Part shown: one piece after another, positions 8,256-17,041 of the stretch
How positions within the stretch are numbered: the first letter of the stretch is position 1
How the letters are laid out: the number at the start of each line of letters is the position of its first letter
Source of the DNA: CAWCDJ01 sp963836015
GTDB taxonomy: Bacteria; Acidobacteriota; Terriglobia; Bryobacterales; Bryobacteraceae
DNA: 64,000 bases
Reading direction: 5' to 3'
Assembly: GCA_963836015.1 (NCBI GenBank)
Contig: CAWIIF010000015.1
Location: forward strand, 1,426,001-1,490,000
Notes under the pieces: generated by a model
Told to the model about the DNA's origin: nothing
The model's input: only the letters and a program-made list of their open reading frames with translations
The model's database searches: none
Made by a program: the position numbers and the translations under genes

Positions 8256-10811
8256 ATGGCCAGGCGTCTACAAGTGCGGTCCGTGGATTTCCAGGGCGAC
8301 GACACGGAACGTATCGCAGTCCAGCAAATTGCCGAGCGGATATCGGCGACCGTCGGTGCCGACTATTTCCACGCCATCGCCAAGCACCTCGCAAAGGCCA
8401 TGGCGGCCGACTGCGTCCTGATCGGCGAGTTTGTCCACGGACATGTCGAGCGTGTAAGAAGCGTGGCGGCCGTTACCGACGGCAAGGAGGACTGCTTCGA
8501 CCACGAGCTGTCGGGCAGCGCCTCCTGGCAGGTGATCGGGGGAAAATCGTGCCTTTGCCGGTCGGGCGCCCGCAAGCACTTCCCGAACGATCCGCTGCTC
8601 GCCAGGCTGCGTGCGGAAGCATTGGTCGGCGTGCCCCTGCTGGGTCCGCAGGCGTTGCCCGCCGGGATCCTGCTGGCGATCTACCGGCACCCTGTCTCCA
8701 ATCTCGGCGTTCCGAGATCGCTGCTGAAGATCTTCGCTCCCCGTTGCTCGGCGGAGTTGGTTCGAAAGCAGGAAGAGGAGCGCCTGCGGGAGAGCGAGCA
8801 GCGTTACCGGGTGTTCGTCTCGCGAAACCCGATCGCGATGTGGCGTCTCGAGTTCGAGCAGCCGATCCCGACCGACCTGCCGGAAATGGAGCAGTTCGAA
8901 AGAATTTACCGGTACGGCTACCTGGCGGAGTGCAACCAATCGCTGGCCGGCCTCATGGAAGTGGAGAAGCCCGAGCTCCTGCTCGGTTCACGGCTCGAAA
9001 AACTGATGCCGAAATTGGAGGGTAGCGCGCGGGAGGCCACCCTGAATCTGATCCGCTCCGGTTACCGGCTCACGGTCTCGGAAGTCGAGCTGCCCAATTA
9101 CCTTGGCAGGCACAGACATCACGTGCGCACGGAGTGGGGAATTGTCGAAGACGGTAGGTTGGTCCGCATTTGGGGCACCACCCGGGACGTGACGGAGCTG
9201 AAAACGTCGCAGCTCGAGGTCGAGGCCTGGGAGCGCCGCGTGTCGAGCCTGCTCGATGTGGTGCGGCTCGTGGTCGTTATCCTGAATCTCAACGGCGAGA
9301 TCACCTACGGAAACGGCTACCTGAAGAGTCTGACGGAATGGCGGTCCAAGGACCTGGTCGGGAAGAACTGGTTGGAAGTCCTGGTTCCCGCGGAAGAGCA
9401 CGCCAGGATCCGCGAGTTGACCGCGGCCATGCCAGCCACCGATCGCCCGACGCATTTCGAGAGCACCCTGCTCGGGTCCTCAGGCGCCCGCTGGTGGATC
9501 GAATGGGACGCCACCGTCCTGCGGAACGCCCAAGGCGCCATCGAGGCCACGGTGCTCATCGGCCGCGACATTACCGAACAGCGGGCCATGGAGGAGCAGC
9601 TCCGTCAGTCCCAGAAGCTCGACGGCATTGGACGGCTGGCCGGCGGCATCGCTCACGATTTCAACAATCTCCTCACGGTCATCGTGGGCTACTGCGCCCT
9701 GCTTCTTCAGAAGAACGACCTGACCGACTCGACCCATTCCGCCGTGGACGAGATCCGGAAAGCGGCCGAACGAGGGGCGCAGCTCACGCACCAGCTTCTG
9801 GCCTTTAGCCGGCGCCAGGTGCTGCGGCCGCAGGTAGTCCGCTTGAACGACCTGGTCGAGGATGCGGAGGGCATGTTGCGGCGTTTGATCGGTGACGATG
9901 TGGTGTTGATCACGAAACTGGATCCCGAGGCCGGGTGCGTCCGCGCCGATCCCGGTCACCTCCACCAGGTGCTGATGAACCTGGTGGTGAACGCGCGAGA
10001 CGCCATGCCGCATGGCGGCCCGGTCACCGTCAGCTCGAAGAATGTGACGGTCGATGCCGGGCACGCCGCCGTTTTCCCTGGTGTGCCTCCAGCGGAATAC
10101 GTGGTGCTCAGTGTGGCCGACGCCGGAAGCGGCATGACCGAGGAGGTGCGCAGCCACCTGTTCGAGCCGTTTTTCACCACCAAGGAACATGGCAAGGGCA
10201 CCGGAATGGGTCTGCCGATGGTATATGGCATCGTGCACCAGACCGGCGGCCAGATTGTCGTGGAGTCGGAGCCCGGCAAGGGCACCTGCGTCCGGATCTT
10301 CCTTCCCAGGGCCGCGTCCGTCTCCCCGGTCGATACGGAGGAGCCCGGGGAGGAGCCGGAGATTCGCGGCGGGTCGGAGACGATTCTGGTGGTAGAGGAC
10401 CATCACGAGGTGCGCGCCATTGCGTCCAGGACCCTGCGCGGGCTCGGGTACAACGTCCTCGAAGCGGAGGGTCCCGCACACGCCATCGAATTATCCGAAT
10501 GCGGCCTTGATATCGACCTGATGCTCACCGACGTGATGATGCCGGGCATGAGCGGCAGTTCACTGGCTCAACTGTTTCGGCATTCCCGTCCGAAGCTCAA
10601 GGTACTGCTGATGTCGGGCCACACCGATGTGCCCGAGGTCGTCGAGAGGATCGGTGAGTCCGGAATGGACTTTCTCCGCAAGCCGTTCACTCCCTCCATG
10701 CTGGCCGTCAAGGTCCGGGAGGTCTTGGATCGCCATTGCGAAGGCTTGCCCAATGAAAAGGGCGGGCCGGCGGGTCGCAAAACTCGGCGACCGGCGGCCC
10801 GTAAGAGTTGA
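8256..10811 (+). CDS. Hybrid sensor histidine kinase (GAF-PAS-PAS-HisKA-HATPase-REC)
   Basis: An 851-residue soluble hybrid kinase. Order of domains: GAF at about 25-175, PAS at about 185-320, a second PAS at about 330-445, HisKA with phospho-accepting His467 (AGGIAHDFNNLL), HATPase with N-box VLMNLVVNARDAMPHGG, G1 DAGSGM, F-box FEPFFTTKE and G2 GKGTGMGLPMVYGIV, and a C-terminal receiver with Asp759 (MLTDVMMPGMSG). There are no membrane segments, so the signal is probably cytosolic and sensed by GAF or PAS. The kinase can pass phosphate to its own receiver; an output partner is not adjacent, although a PAS-receiver gene lies at 12337. All catalytic motifs are intact. Confidence 0.95.
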   Translation: MARRLQVRSVDFQGDDTERIAVQQIAERISATVGADYFHAIAKHLAKAMAADCVLIGEFVHGHVERVRSVAAVTDGKEDCFDHELSGSASWQVIGGKSCLCRSGARKHFPNDPLLARLRAEALVGVPLLGPQALPAGILLAIYRHPVSNLGVPRSLLKIFAPRCSAELVRKQEEERLRESEQRYRVFVSRNPIAMWRLEFEQPIPTDLPEMEQFERIYRYGYLAECNQSLAGLMEVEKPELLLGSRLEKLMPKLEGSAREATLNLIRSGYRLTVSEVELPNYLGRHRHHVRTEWGIVEDGRLVRIWGTTRDVTELKTSQLEVEAWERRVSSLLDVVRLVVVILNLNGEITYGNGYLKSLTEWRSKDLVGKNWLEVLVPAEEHARIRELTAAMPATDRPTHFESTLLGSSGARWWIEWDATVLRNAQGAIEATVLIGRDITEQRAMEEQLRQSQKLDGIGRLAGGIAHDFNNLLTVIVGYCALLLQKNDLTDSTHSAVDEIRKAAERGAQLTHQLLAFSRRQVLRPQVVRLNDLVEDAEGMLRRLIGDDVVLITKLDPEAGCVRADPGHLHQVLMNLVVNARDAMPHGGPVTVSSKNVTVDAGHAAVFPGVPPAEYVVLSVADAGSGMTEEVRSHLFEPFFTTKEHGKGTGMGLPMVYGIVHQTGGQIVVESEPGKGTCVRIFLPRAASVSPVDTEEPGEEPEIRGGSETILVVEDHHEVRAIASRTLRGLGYNVLEAEGPAHAIELSECGLDIDLMLTDVMMPGMSGSSLAQLFRHSRPKLKVLLMSGHTDVPEVVERIGESGMDFLRKPFTPSMLAVKVREVLDRHCEGLPNEKGGPAGRKTRRPAARKS

Positions 10812-10859
10812 GGGAAGAGAAGGAAACTCTGGTAGAAAAATTCCGTGATTACCCAATGC

Positions 10860-10897
10860 GAGCCGGCGGACCGGAACGGTCGGAGAGGCGCCGGCTC
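10860..10897. terminator. Nested hairpin between convergent genes, candidate terminator
   Basis: Outer arms GAGCCGGCG (10860-10868) and CGCCGGCTC (10889-10897) pair perfectly over 9 bp. Inside them a second stem GACCG/CGGTC with a GAA loop (10869-10881) forms immediately on the 5' side. The structure sits between the convergent hybrid kinase and barrel genes. No T-tract follows. Confidence 0.55.
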
Positions 10898-10913
10898 GGT
10901 AAGGGTAGCACAG

Positions 10914-11549
10914 TTACCGCGCTCCGAACGTGAAATTGATTCCCGCGGTATAGCGCAGGTTGTTCTGGGAGTTGTCACCAAGGTCGCGCAGGTCGCTGAA
11001 CCGGGTATAGTAATAGTCCAGGCCGACCGGCCGCACGCTGAAGTGCTTGTTGATCTTGATGTCCAGTCCGCCGCCCGCTGTCATCGCGAAGGCGTTCTGG
11101 CTGAATCGTAGACGGGCGGTAATGGGCTCACCGGGGATGATCGGTTGAAGGGGATTGATCTGATCCTCCCCTGGCAGAAGGTCGATCCTGGTGCTGGCTG
11201 TATAGACCGCGCCGCCGAACAGCACCTGGGCATATGGCCTGAAGCGAGACCATTTATTGAACGAATAGCGCGGTCCGAACAGGTAGAAGGCCTGCGTGTT
11301 GTCGATGTCGAAGCCGCCGAAGCCGTTATTGTGCACGGCGCCGAGATCGGCTACAACTCCGAGCCATTTGCTGAAGTTCCAGACAAACTGGCCGCTGCCG
11401 CCATTTGCGCTGATTGAACCTAAGTCATTGGACGAACCCAACCGAACGTACGTGTACCCCAGGAACGTTTCGAACTTCGGCACATCCTGGGCGGCCGCAA
11501 CAAAGGCGAATACCAATATGGCGGCAACCAACATAAAGCTCTTTTTCAT
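10914..11549 (-). CDS. Outer-membrane beta-barrel protein
   Basis: A 211-residue protein from the ATG at 11549, preceded by AGAGGAG. Residues 1-20 are a signal peptide (MKKSFMLVAAILVFAFVAAA, cut before QDVP). The mature part is rich in alternating aromatic strands (FETFLGYTYVRLG, FVWNFSKWLGVVADLG, YSFNKWSRFRPYAQVLFG) and ends in FTFGAR, close to the aromatic C-terminal signal of outer-membrane barrels. This matches the OmpA-like/PF13505 8-strand barrel family in size and style. Specific transport or adhesion roles cannot be inferred. Confidence 0.85.
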   Translation of the reverse strand: MKKSFMLVAAILVFAFVAAAQDVPKFETFLGYTYVRLGSSNDLGSISANGGSGQFVWNFSKWLGVVADLGAVHNNGFGGFDIDNTQAFYLFGPRYSFNKWSRFRPYAQVLFGGAVYTASTRIDLLPGEDQINPLQPIIPGEPITARLRFSQNAFAMTAGGGLDIKINKHFSVRPVGLDYYYTRFSDLRDLGDNSQNNLRYTAGINFTFGAR

Positions 11550-11865
11550 GCGAGATCTCCTCTGAATATCCAAATCGGGCTGGAAGCCCATTGGCCTTGC
11601 CGGGACATTGATGTCCTACCGAAAGGCCCGTTTATTGACCCCTACGCCAGAAATGATCCAATCGCCGGAGGACTGCGCTAGTTTTTGGGGTTAACTTGGA
11701 GGGCAGCCAAAATCAAAGAGATGGCGCCTCACGACCGCTCAATCTCGAGTTACATCTCGATGACAATCTCGCGCTCCGGAGCTTCCCAAAAAATAGTACA
11801 ACCACGGACAAAGTCCTGCATCGGGTCCACACATGCGCGCTGGGCGTGCGGAAATGAGCCCGATA

Positions 11866-12173
11866 TGGAATCGACTTATCCGGAAAGTGGCACTCGCTCG
11901 AAAGGGAAGTGGTTCGACAGGTTACTCGGAGTAACCTCGCGCCTTCGGGACTACCCGATCGCCGCCAGCTCCATCTTTTGCATTGTCGTGATCGTACTCT
12001 CGCATGCGGGACAAGTGCCTCCTGATCCCGCGGCCGGCCGTCAGCACCACGACAGGTTCGAAGCGGCCCCCGCCCGCACGGATTCGAGCAAGGTGCGCGA
12101 AGGCCCGCCGGCCCGCTACCGCCCACACCCTATCGCGGAGAGACTCCCCGGCGGCAGTCTGGCTGGGCAGTAA
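11866..12173 (+). CDS. Doubtful small single-pass membrane protein
   Basis: A possible 102-residue protein with a short charged N-terminus, one hydrophobic segment (PIAASSIFCIVVIVLSHAG, about residues 31-49) and a basic, proline-rich tail. No ribosome-binding site precedes the ATG and no family is recognised. The frame extends upstream to 11685 without clear coding character. It may be chance; it is listed because the gap is otherwise empty. Confidence 0.25.
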
Positions 12174-12278
12174 AAAGGGTGATCCCGGCGGCCGATTTTC
12201 AAAGGAGCACCGCGGGCGGCTGTGTCGTATTTGCCGACACTCCTTCCGAAGGTATTCATCCCTTAGTTATCCTTGCAT

Positions 12279-12305
12279 TACTATACTTTCGCGGACATAC
12301 TATAC
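12279..12305 (+). promoter_or_regulatory. Direct repeat TACTATAC upstream of PAS-receiver gene
   Basis: TACTATAC occurs at 12279-12286 and again at 12298-12305, about two helical turns apart (19 bp centre to centre) and about 32 bases before the start codon at 12337. The copies resemble -10 boxes (TATACT/TATACC), with TTGCAT at 12273 as a possible -35. They could be two promoters or two protein-binding half-sites. Confidence 0.3.
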
Positions 12306-12336
12306 CCGCGCGCTTAAACAGCTCAGGGCGTTCAAA

Positions 12337-13032
12337 ATGACCGATCAGGACCCCATCAATCTGCAGGCTTGTCACGTGCCGGCCTACGGACTGCACGACG
12401 GAGGCCGGGTGCTCGAATCCAGCCCGGAATTGGCACGGATGTTCGGTTACGGATCGCCCGACGTGGTGGTCGGACGGGAGGTGTTGGGGTTCATCGACAC
12501 CGAGCACCTCGATGCGGCCGTGCAGAAGGCGCTGGCAGAGCCGGGAAACCCCATCCGCACCCGCGGCGTGCGTGCGGATGCATCTTCGTTCGCGATCGAA
12601 GTGTCGTCCTGTAAGGTCCAGTACCGGGGTACCGTCGCGCGCCTTTTCCTCGTGCGAGATATCTCCCCGCTGGCGCTGGTCGTGGATGACGACGCCATCG
12701 TCAAAAACCTGATCGCGGCACTGCTCCGGATGGCGGGCTACCAGACCTGCGCCTTTCACGAACCCGAGCGAGTGCTGCAGGCGTTTTCACCAGGCGCTGC
12801 CTCCGTCCTGGTCACCGATATCAGGATGCCCGGCCGTGACGGAATAGCCCTGGCGGGCGAGCTTCGCAAGTCCGATCCGGACCTGCCAGTGGTCTTCGTC
12901 TCCGGCTATTCGGATTCGCCCGTGCCGCGGGGCGACCCGCGCACGCAGTTTGTGCAGAAGCCATTCGGGCTGAACGACCTGAGCCAGGCCCTAAAGAGCC
13001 TGCCTGAGCGCGCCTGGCGGGAACTCGATTAA
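12337..13032 (+). CDS. PAS domain-receiver domain protein
   Basis: A 231-residue protein starting at the ATG at 12337; a longer in-frame start at 12004 would add an unlikely basic extension. Residues of about 10-110 form a PAS domain (ESSPELARMFGYGSPDVVVG, TRGVRADASSFAIEVSS). Residues of about 112-225 form a receiver with acidic pair DDD (VVDDDAIVK), phospho-acceptor Asp in VTDIRMPGRDG and conserved Lys in FVQKPFG. There is no kinase core or DNA-binding output, so it probably acts by protein contact or as a phosphate sink, plausibly downstream of the nearby hybrid kinase. Confidence 0.88.
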   Translation: MTDQDPINLQACHVPAYGLHDGGRVLESSPELARMFGYGSPDVVVGREVLGFIDTEHLDAAVQKALAEPGNPIRTRGVRADASSFAIEVSSCKVQYRGTVARLFLVRDISPLALVVDDDAIVKNLIAALLRMAGYQTCAFHEPERVLQAFSPGAASVLVTDIRMPGRDGIALAGELRKSDPDLPVVFVSGYSDSPVPRGDPRTQFVQKPFGLNDLSQALKSLPERAWRELD

Positions 13033-13205
13033 AAAAACGCTCTGTGAAGACTGAAACGTCCCGCCTCCGTTCGTCACCATAGGTTATACAAACAGGGCTG
13101 CGACATCCGACGGTCGCGGAGGACCGGCGGCTCGACACGCACCCCTTCCCTGAGGCGGTGGCAACCATGCCGGATCGTGCCCCGGCGCCACCGCCACTCC
13201 TGTTC

Positions 13206-15680
13206 CTAACGTGTGTATAGCTGGAAGGCGGCCCAATAGTAGGGCTTTCCGCGGGTACCACCGGCTCGCGCGAAATCGAGCTTGACCTCGTGCAGCGCGC
13301 GGTCGGGCGCCTCGCCGCTGCGCAACTTCCCGTAGAGCGATTCCATCAACGATGCGGTGGATTGATCGTTGACATCCCACAGGCTGGCCACCACGTTTTG
13401 CGCGCCCGCGCTGAGGAAGGCCCATGCCAGGCCGACCAGCCCTTCCGAGGAATACGTGCGGGTTCCGGCGCTGCGGCACGCCGAGATGGTCACCAACCGC
13501 GCCCGCAGGGGAATGCTCACGATCTCCCGCGCGTAAAGCTTGGCGGTATCCTTGCCCGGCGACAGGACCACCGCCGAGTCGAGCGGGCTGTCCTGGTTCG
13601 GGATGGCGTGGGCGGCGAAGTGGATCAGCGAAAAGCGGTCCGGATCGGCCGTGCGATACGCCTCGGGCCGCGCCGCGGGGCCGGTCAGCTCCTGGTTGTC
13701 CCGGTAGAGCTGCGCGATGCCCGAGATCTCCTTGGATGCGTACGGGAGCGGCGGCAGGTCGGGGTCCGAGGGCTCCGGGTTGCCGATCAGCAGGGCCGAA
13801 TCCGCCCCCGGTCGCCGGGCACGCTCCCCGCTGCCCAGTAGAAGCAGCGAAGGAGCGATTTCGACGGCGGCGTCTTCGATCCAGAAGCGATTTGCCGGCG
13901 TAACGAGTGTTTCGAGGTTCAGGTTGTGCAGGCAGCCGTCCGGGACCACGATTACGCGCGAGCCTTCAGGCAGCAGGTCGTGCACGGGAGCGATGAGGGT
14001 CTGATACAGTTCGCGCGCGGCGGGGTTCTGGACGAGATCGGACGACCGCGGATCCTGGATAGCGCGCGTATAGCTATCGACCAGCGCGCGAATTCTCGGC
14101 TCGCCAGGCAGCGTGACGGTGCGGAAGCCGTTCGGCGCGGCCGCCCACAGGTAGGAGCGCTCCGGGCCGAGCCAGTAGGAGAGGAGGGTGGCGTGTTCCT
14201 GTTGCGCCAGCCGGCGGAAGTCCTTCGCGGCACTCAATGAGGGATCGACACCCATCTTTTCGGCCAGCAAGCGGCCTCGACGCGATTCCGCGAAGGCCAG
14301 CGCCTCCTCGCCGCGGTTCTCCGAGACCAGGAAGTCGACGTATTGCCGGTAGAAGCGCATCGCTTGGCTGGGAAATGTTAGCTTGGACTGGTCATTCGAC
14401 AGTTGCAACCAGCTGGCGTCGATGGTGGAGACGGCCTTCTCCACTTCCGATCGCGCGCGTAGGACATCTCCGGTGTGGAACGACAGGTTTGCCAAGCCGG
14501 CGTAGACACCCCAGCGGGAACCAGGGTCCTTGGTTTTGAGTTCCAGGGCGCTCTGGTAGACCTTGCGTGCCAGAGCGAGGTCTCCGCGGCCGGCCGCGAT
14601 TCGAGCATCGTTTAGGGTCGGGTAAATCAATGCTTCCGGATCGTTGCGGGCCTTTTGCATTGCGATTGCCCGGTTGTTGTACTGCTCAGCGGTGCTGAGG
14701 TCCCTTAGACTGATGTAGATCTCGGCGAGATTATTCAACCATTTGGCTGTCCAGAAATCGTCGTGGAGACGAATGGAGATTTCGAGCGCCCTCTTGAGGA
14801 AGGGAATAGCTCCCGGATAATCGCCGAGCGACTGCCGCAGGAGTCCGATATTGGCAACCGCAATCTGTTGTTGTGCAAGCAATCCGGCCTTGCCAAGTAT
14901 CGTGTCTGCCTGTTGCATGTAACTCACGGCACGGTCCCAATCACCCAGCCGGTAATAGCAGTAACCCAGATCCAAGAAGTCAAAGCCCATGACCGCCTGA
15001 TAATTTCCGGGGCGGGACGCATCGATGCTGAGTTCCAGCCAGCGAATGGCCTCGTCGAATCTATAGCGATTGGACAGAAAATAGCCCAAACTGCCAAGAG
15101 CATTGGCGCGCAGGTAGCGATCGCTGGTTCGTTCCGCGGCTAACGTGGCGGCGCGTGCATCGGCCTCCGCGGTATCAGGACGGTTCAACCTGAGGTCGAA
15201 GCTGATTCTTCGCATCGAGGCCTCTGAAACCAATCCCCAGTCGGCATGCCGTTCTGCGAGTGCCTTGGCACGATCGAGCAGGTCGAGGCCCGGGATATAG
15301 CTCGACTGTGAGAATGCAATCACCGCCTGGCTGAGTTCGCGGCGCGCTTCGAAGGAATCCCGGTCATGCACCGCTGGAGGGGGAGCCTCTTGCAGAAGTA
15401 GTGAAGCCTCAGAGAACTTGGTTTGCGAAATTAGAGTTTCTGCGGTCAGTAGCCGGAATTTCCAGTGCCACCCTAAGTCGGGTCGGCTGCGCCATGCCTT
15501 GTAGCCGAGTTGCGCCTCCTGAAGCGCATTTGGCATGTCGCCGGATCGGCGCAGAGATTCCGCGCGCTCGTATACGACCGCTGGGTGGCGAGCCGCCTCG
15601 GGACCGCAGCCCAAGCAGGCAACGAGGATGAATAGCAAGTAATATCTACGGAGGGAATCCGGTGCCGTTGGTGTCACCAT
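13206..15680 (-). CDS. TPR-CHAT domain protease, predicted lipoprotein
   Basis: About 824 residues from the ATG at 15680; an ATG at 15695 is an alternative, and both overlap the upstream gene by 35-50 bases. The N-terminus has a basic RR pair, a hydrophobic core and a lipobox (LVAC within LLFILVACLGC), so it is predicted to be exported and lipidated. Residues of about 45-480 hold many TPRs (for example LGDWDRAVSYMQQADTILGK, LGDYPGAIPFLKRALEI). Residues of about 530-824 form a CHAT (caspase HetF-associated with TPRs) domain with the catalytic pair His691 (HFAAHA) and Cys735 (TISACRSAG), plus the family motif GLVGLAWAFLSAGAQNVVAS. CHAT proteins are caspase-like cysteine peptidases. It is the last gene of a sigma/anti-sigma/unknown/CHAT operon; a plausible substrate is one of its operon partners. 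Confidence 0.9.
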   Translation of the reverse strand: MVTPTAPDSLRRYYLLFILVACLGCGPEAARHPAVVYERAESLRRSGDMPNALQEAQLGYKAWRSRPDLGWHWKFRLLTAETLISQTKFSEASLLLQEAPPPAVHDRDSFEARRELSQAVIAFSQSSYIPGLDLLDRAKALAERHADWGLVSEASMRRISFDLRLNRPDTAEADARAATLAAERTSDRYLRANALGSLGYFLSNRYRFDEAIRWLELSIDASRPGNYQAVMGFDFLDLGYCYYRLGDWDRAVSYMQQADTILGKAGLLAQQQIAVANIGLLRQSLGDYPGAIPFLKRALEISIRLHDDFWTAKWLNNLAEIYISLRDLSTAEQYNNRAIAMQKARNDPEALIYPTLNDARIAAGRGDLALARKVYQSALELKTKDPGSRWGVYAGLANLSFHTGDVLRARSEVEKAVSTIDASWLQLSNDQSKLTFPSQAMRFYRQYVDFLVSENRGEEALAFAESRRGRLLAEKMGVDPSLSAAKDFRRLAQQEHATLLSYWLGPERSYLWAAAPNGFRTVTLPGEPRIRALVDSYTRAIQDPRSSDLVQNPAARELYQTLIAPVHDLLPEGSRVIVVPDGCLHNLNLETLVTPANRFWIEDAAVEIAPSLLLLGSGERARRPGADSALLIGNPEPSDPDLPPLPYASKEISGIAQLYRDNQELTGPAARPEAYRTADPDRFSLIHFAAHAIPNQDSPLDSAVVLSPGKDTAKLYAREIVSIPLRARLVTISACRSAGTRTYSSEGLVGLAWAFLSAGAQNVVASLWDVNDQSTASLMESLYGKLRSGEAPDRALHEVKLDFARAGGTRGKPYYWAAFQLYTR

Positions 15681-16365
15681 CGCAGATGGTAACATCTCCG
15701 TCGTGCGAACATCCCAGCACCAGCCGCAACATCGTAACCTTGCGGCGATCGCGCCAAATGTAGAGTTCTCCGAGGTAGATGGAGCCGAATTCCGGAAAGT
15801 GGATTCGGTTATTCTCCACAGTGAGTCCCGCCGGCGCTTTGATGCTTTTGACGATCGACGCCCCGACCATACCGTCGTGGACGCTCGCGCCCGGTTTGCC
15901 GGCCGCTCCCGTCTTTGCCTCGGCGAAAGTATCCCAGGTCGATAGAAAATCCGCATCGTACTCGAACTCCACCGGCTGTCCGGCGATTTTCAGGTTGTCG
16001 ATGTGGCTTCCCACCGTCAGGATCTTCGGCTCGGATCCGTCCAGCTTGTGACGGGATGCGATCCGCGTCACCACGCGGTCCGCCGTCACCATATTGAGAA
16101 TGTTCAAATACTCCACTGTGGCGGTGACAAGGGTGGTGTGCAGCCCGTCTTCCCCGTGGCCGACGGCCGTGGTGTAAGCGGCATCGCATGAAAGCATGTC
16201 ACGGTGACGGAACTTCTCCACCCGGCTGTTCGAGACCCCGCCGGTCACCGAGAGGGCGCTGCCGGCCTGCGTTTCAATGTGCTCAGAAAATGGCTTTCGG
16301 AGCGTCCCCGCCAGAGCCGTCGTGTGGGCGTGATACAGGAACTTCTTATTGGGTTTGTCTGCCAT
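15646..16365 (-). CDS. Uncharacterised protein between anti-sigma and CHAT genes
   Basis: A 239-residue protein with no signal peptide or membrane segment, starting 9 bases after the anti-sigma stop. I recognise no family. Visible features are MADKPNKKFLYHAHTTALAG at the start, a Cys in MLSCDAAYTTAVG, repeated beta-strand-like segments, FPEFGSIYLGELYIWRDRRK, and a C-terminal part with two cysteines (LGCSHDGDVTICDG). The 3' end overlaps the CHAT gene start by about 35 bases, indicating translational coupling. Its position suggests a substrate, adaptor or regulator of the CHAT protease. This is inference from context only. Confidence 0.75.
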   Translation of the reverse strand: MADKPNKKFLYHAHTTALAGTLRKPFSEHIETQAGSALSVTGGVSNSRVEKFRHRDMLSCDAAYTTAVGHGEDGLHTTLVTATVEYLNILNMVTADRVVTRIASRHKLDGSEPKILTVGSHIDNLKIAGQPVEFEYDADFLSTWDTFAEAKTGAAGKPGASVHDGMVGASIVKSIKAPAGLTVENNRIHFPEFGSIYLGELYIWRDRRKVTMLRLVLGCSHDGDVTICDGDTNGTGFPP

Positions 16366-16374
16366 GAGCTTTCC

Positions 16375-17016
16375 TCATTCAACCATGAACAGGAACTGGT
16401 TTTGAGGCGCCTTCGGATCGGCGGCCCTCTTCAGTGTGAGTGTGTAGCGTCCCGGATCCAGTTGGCTCCGGTTGAGAAGAACGGTGAGGGCGTCTCCCGG
16501 CTTGGGGGCCGGCGCCTCCAAAGTTTCCACGACATTGCCTCGCGCATCGGTGAGCACGCAGGTATAAGACGCCTGTGCCGGCTCGCCGAGCACATCGAAA
16601 TACACGGTGAACGGGCCGGCGGATGCCGGAACCACGGGCAGCGAATCGCCTCCCCGGGTCGTGGCGTGCAAAGCCAGGGCGGGAACCGCCTGCGGCCGCA
16701 ACTGCCGCTTCAACGCCGGGACCTGTATCGCCGCCTGATAGACCACCAGAATTCCCAGCGCGGCCGTTGCCCAGGCAAGGGCCGGCGGATGCCACCAACG
16801 TACCGGGGCCTTCTCCCGCCCTGGGGCCGGTTCCCTCGGAAACTCCGGCAGGACCTCCCGTGCGTTCGCGCCGAACCGGGCGCTGGCACGCACCTCCTCG
16901 GCGCATTCTTCGCAGGTGAAGAAATGCTCCTCGAAGGTATCTCGTTCCTCGTCTTTCATCTCGCCGAGGAGATATCGCTCGACAGCCTGGCTTTTTGCGG
17001 CGCGATTATGATCCAT
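16375..17016 (-). CDS. Transmembrane zinc-finger anti-sigma factor
   Basis: A 213-residue protein. The N-terminal cytosolic part carries an anti-sigma zinc-binding motif HxxxCxxC (His31, Cys35, Cys38 in HFFTCEECAEEV), as in the zf-HC2 family. Residues of about 78-96 form one membrane span (PALAWATAALGILVVYQ). The C-terminal 110 residues are a predicted periplasmic beta-sandwich (PFTVYFDVLGEP, RYTLTLKRAADP). It follows the sigma gene by 25 bases and should bind and hold that factor at the membrane. Release could come from cleavage or sensing on the periplasmic side, where the CHAT lipoprotein of the same operon is predicted to lie. Confidence 0.88.
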   Translation of the reverse strand: MDHNRAAKSQAVERYLLGEMKDEERDTFEEHFFTCEECAEEVRASARFGANAREVLPEFPREPAPGREKAPVRWWHPPALAWATAALGILVVYQAAIQVPALKRQLRPQAVPALALHATTRGGDSLPVVPASAGPFTVYFDVLGEPAQASYTCVLTDARGNVVETLEAPAPKPGDALTVLLNRSQLDPGRYTLTLKRAADPKAPQNQFLFMVE

Positions 17017-17041
17017 CCGAATACCTGACGATTAGTGATCC

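Larger units (their letters stand above)
11550..12336. other. 787-bp gap between barrel and PAS-receiver genes
   Basis: Upstream region shared by two divergent genes. It contains one weak small reading frame (11866-12173, listed separately), an AT-richer stretch with a repeated TACTATAC near its right end, and no recognisable RNA gene. The rest shows no conserved coding pattern that I can detect. Confidence 0.5.
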
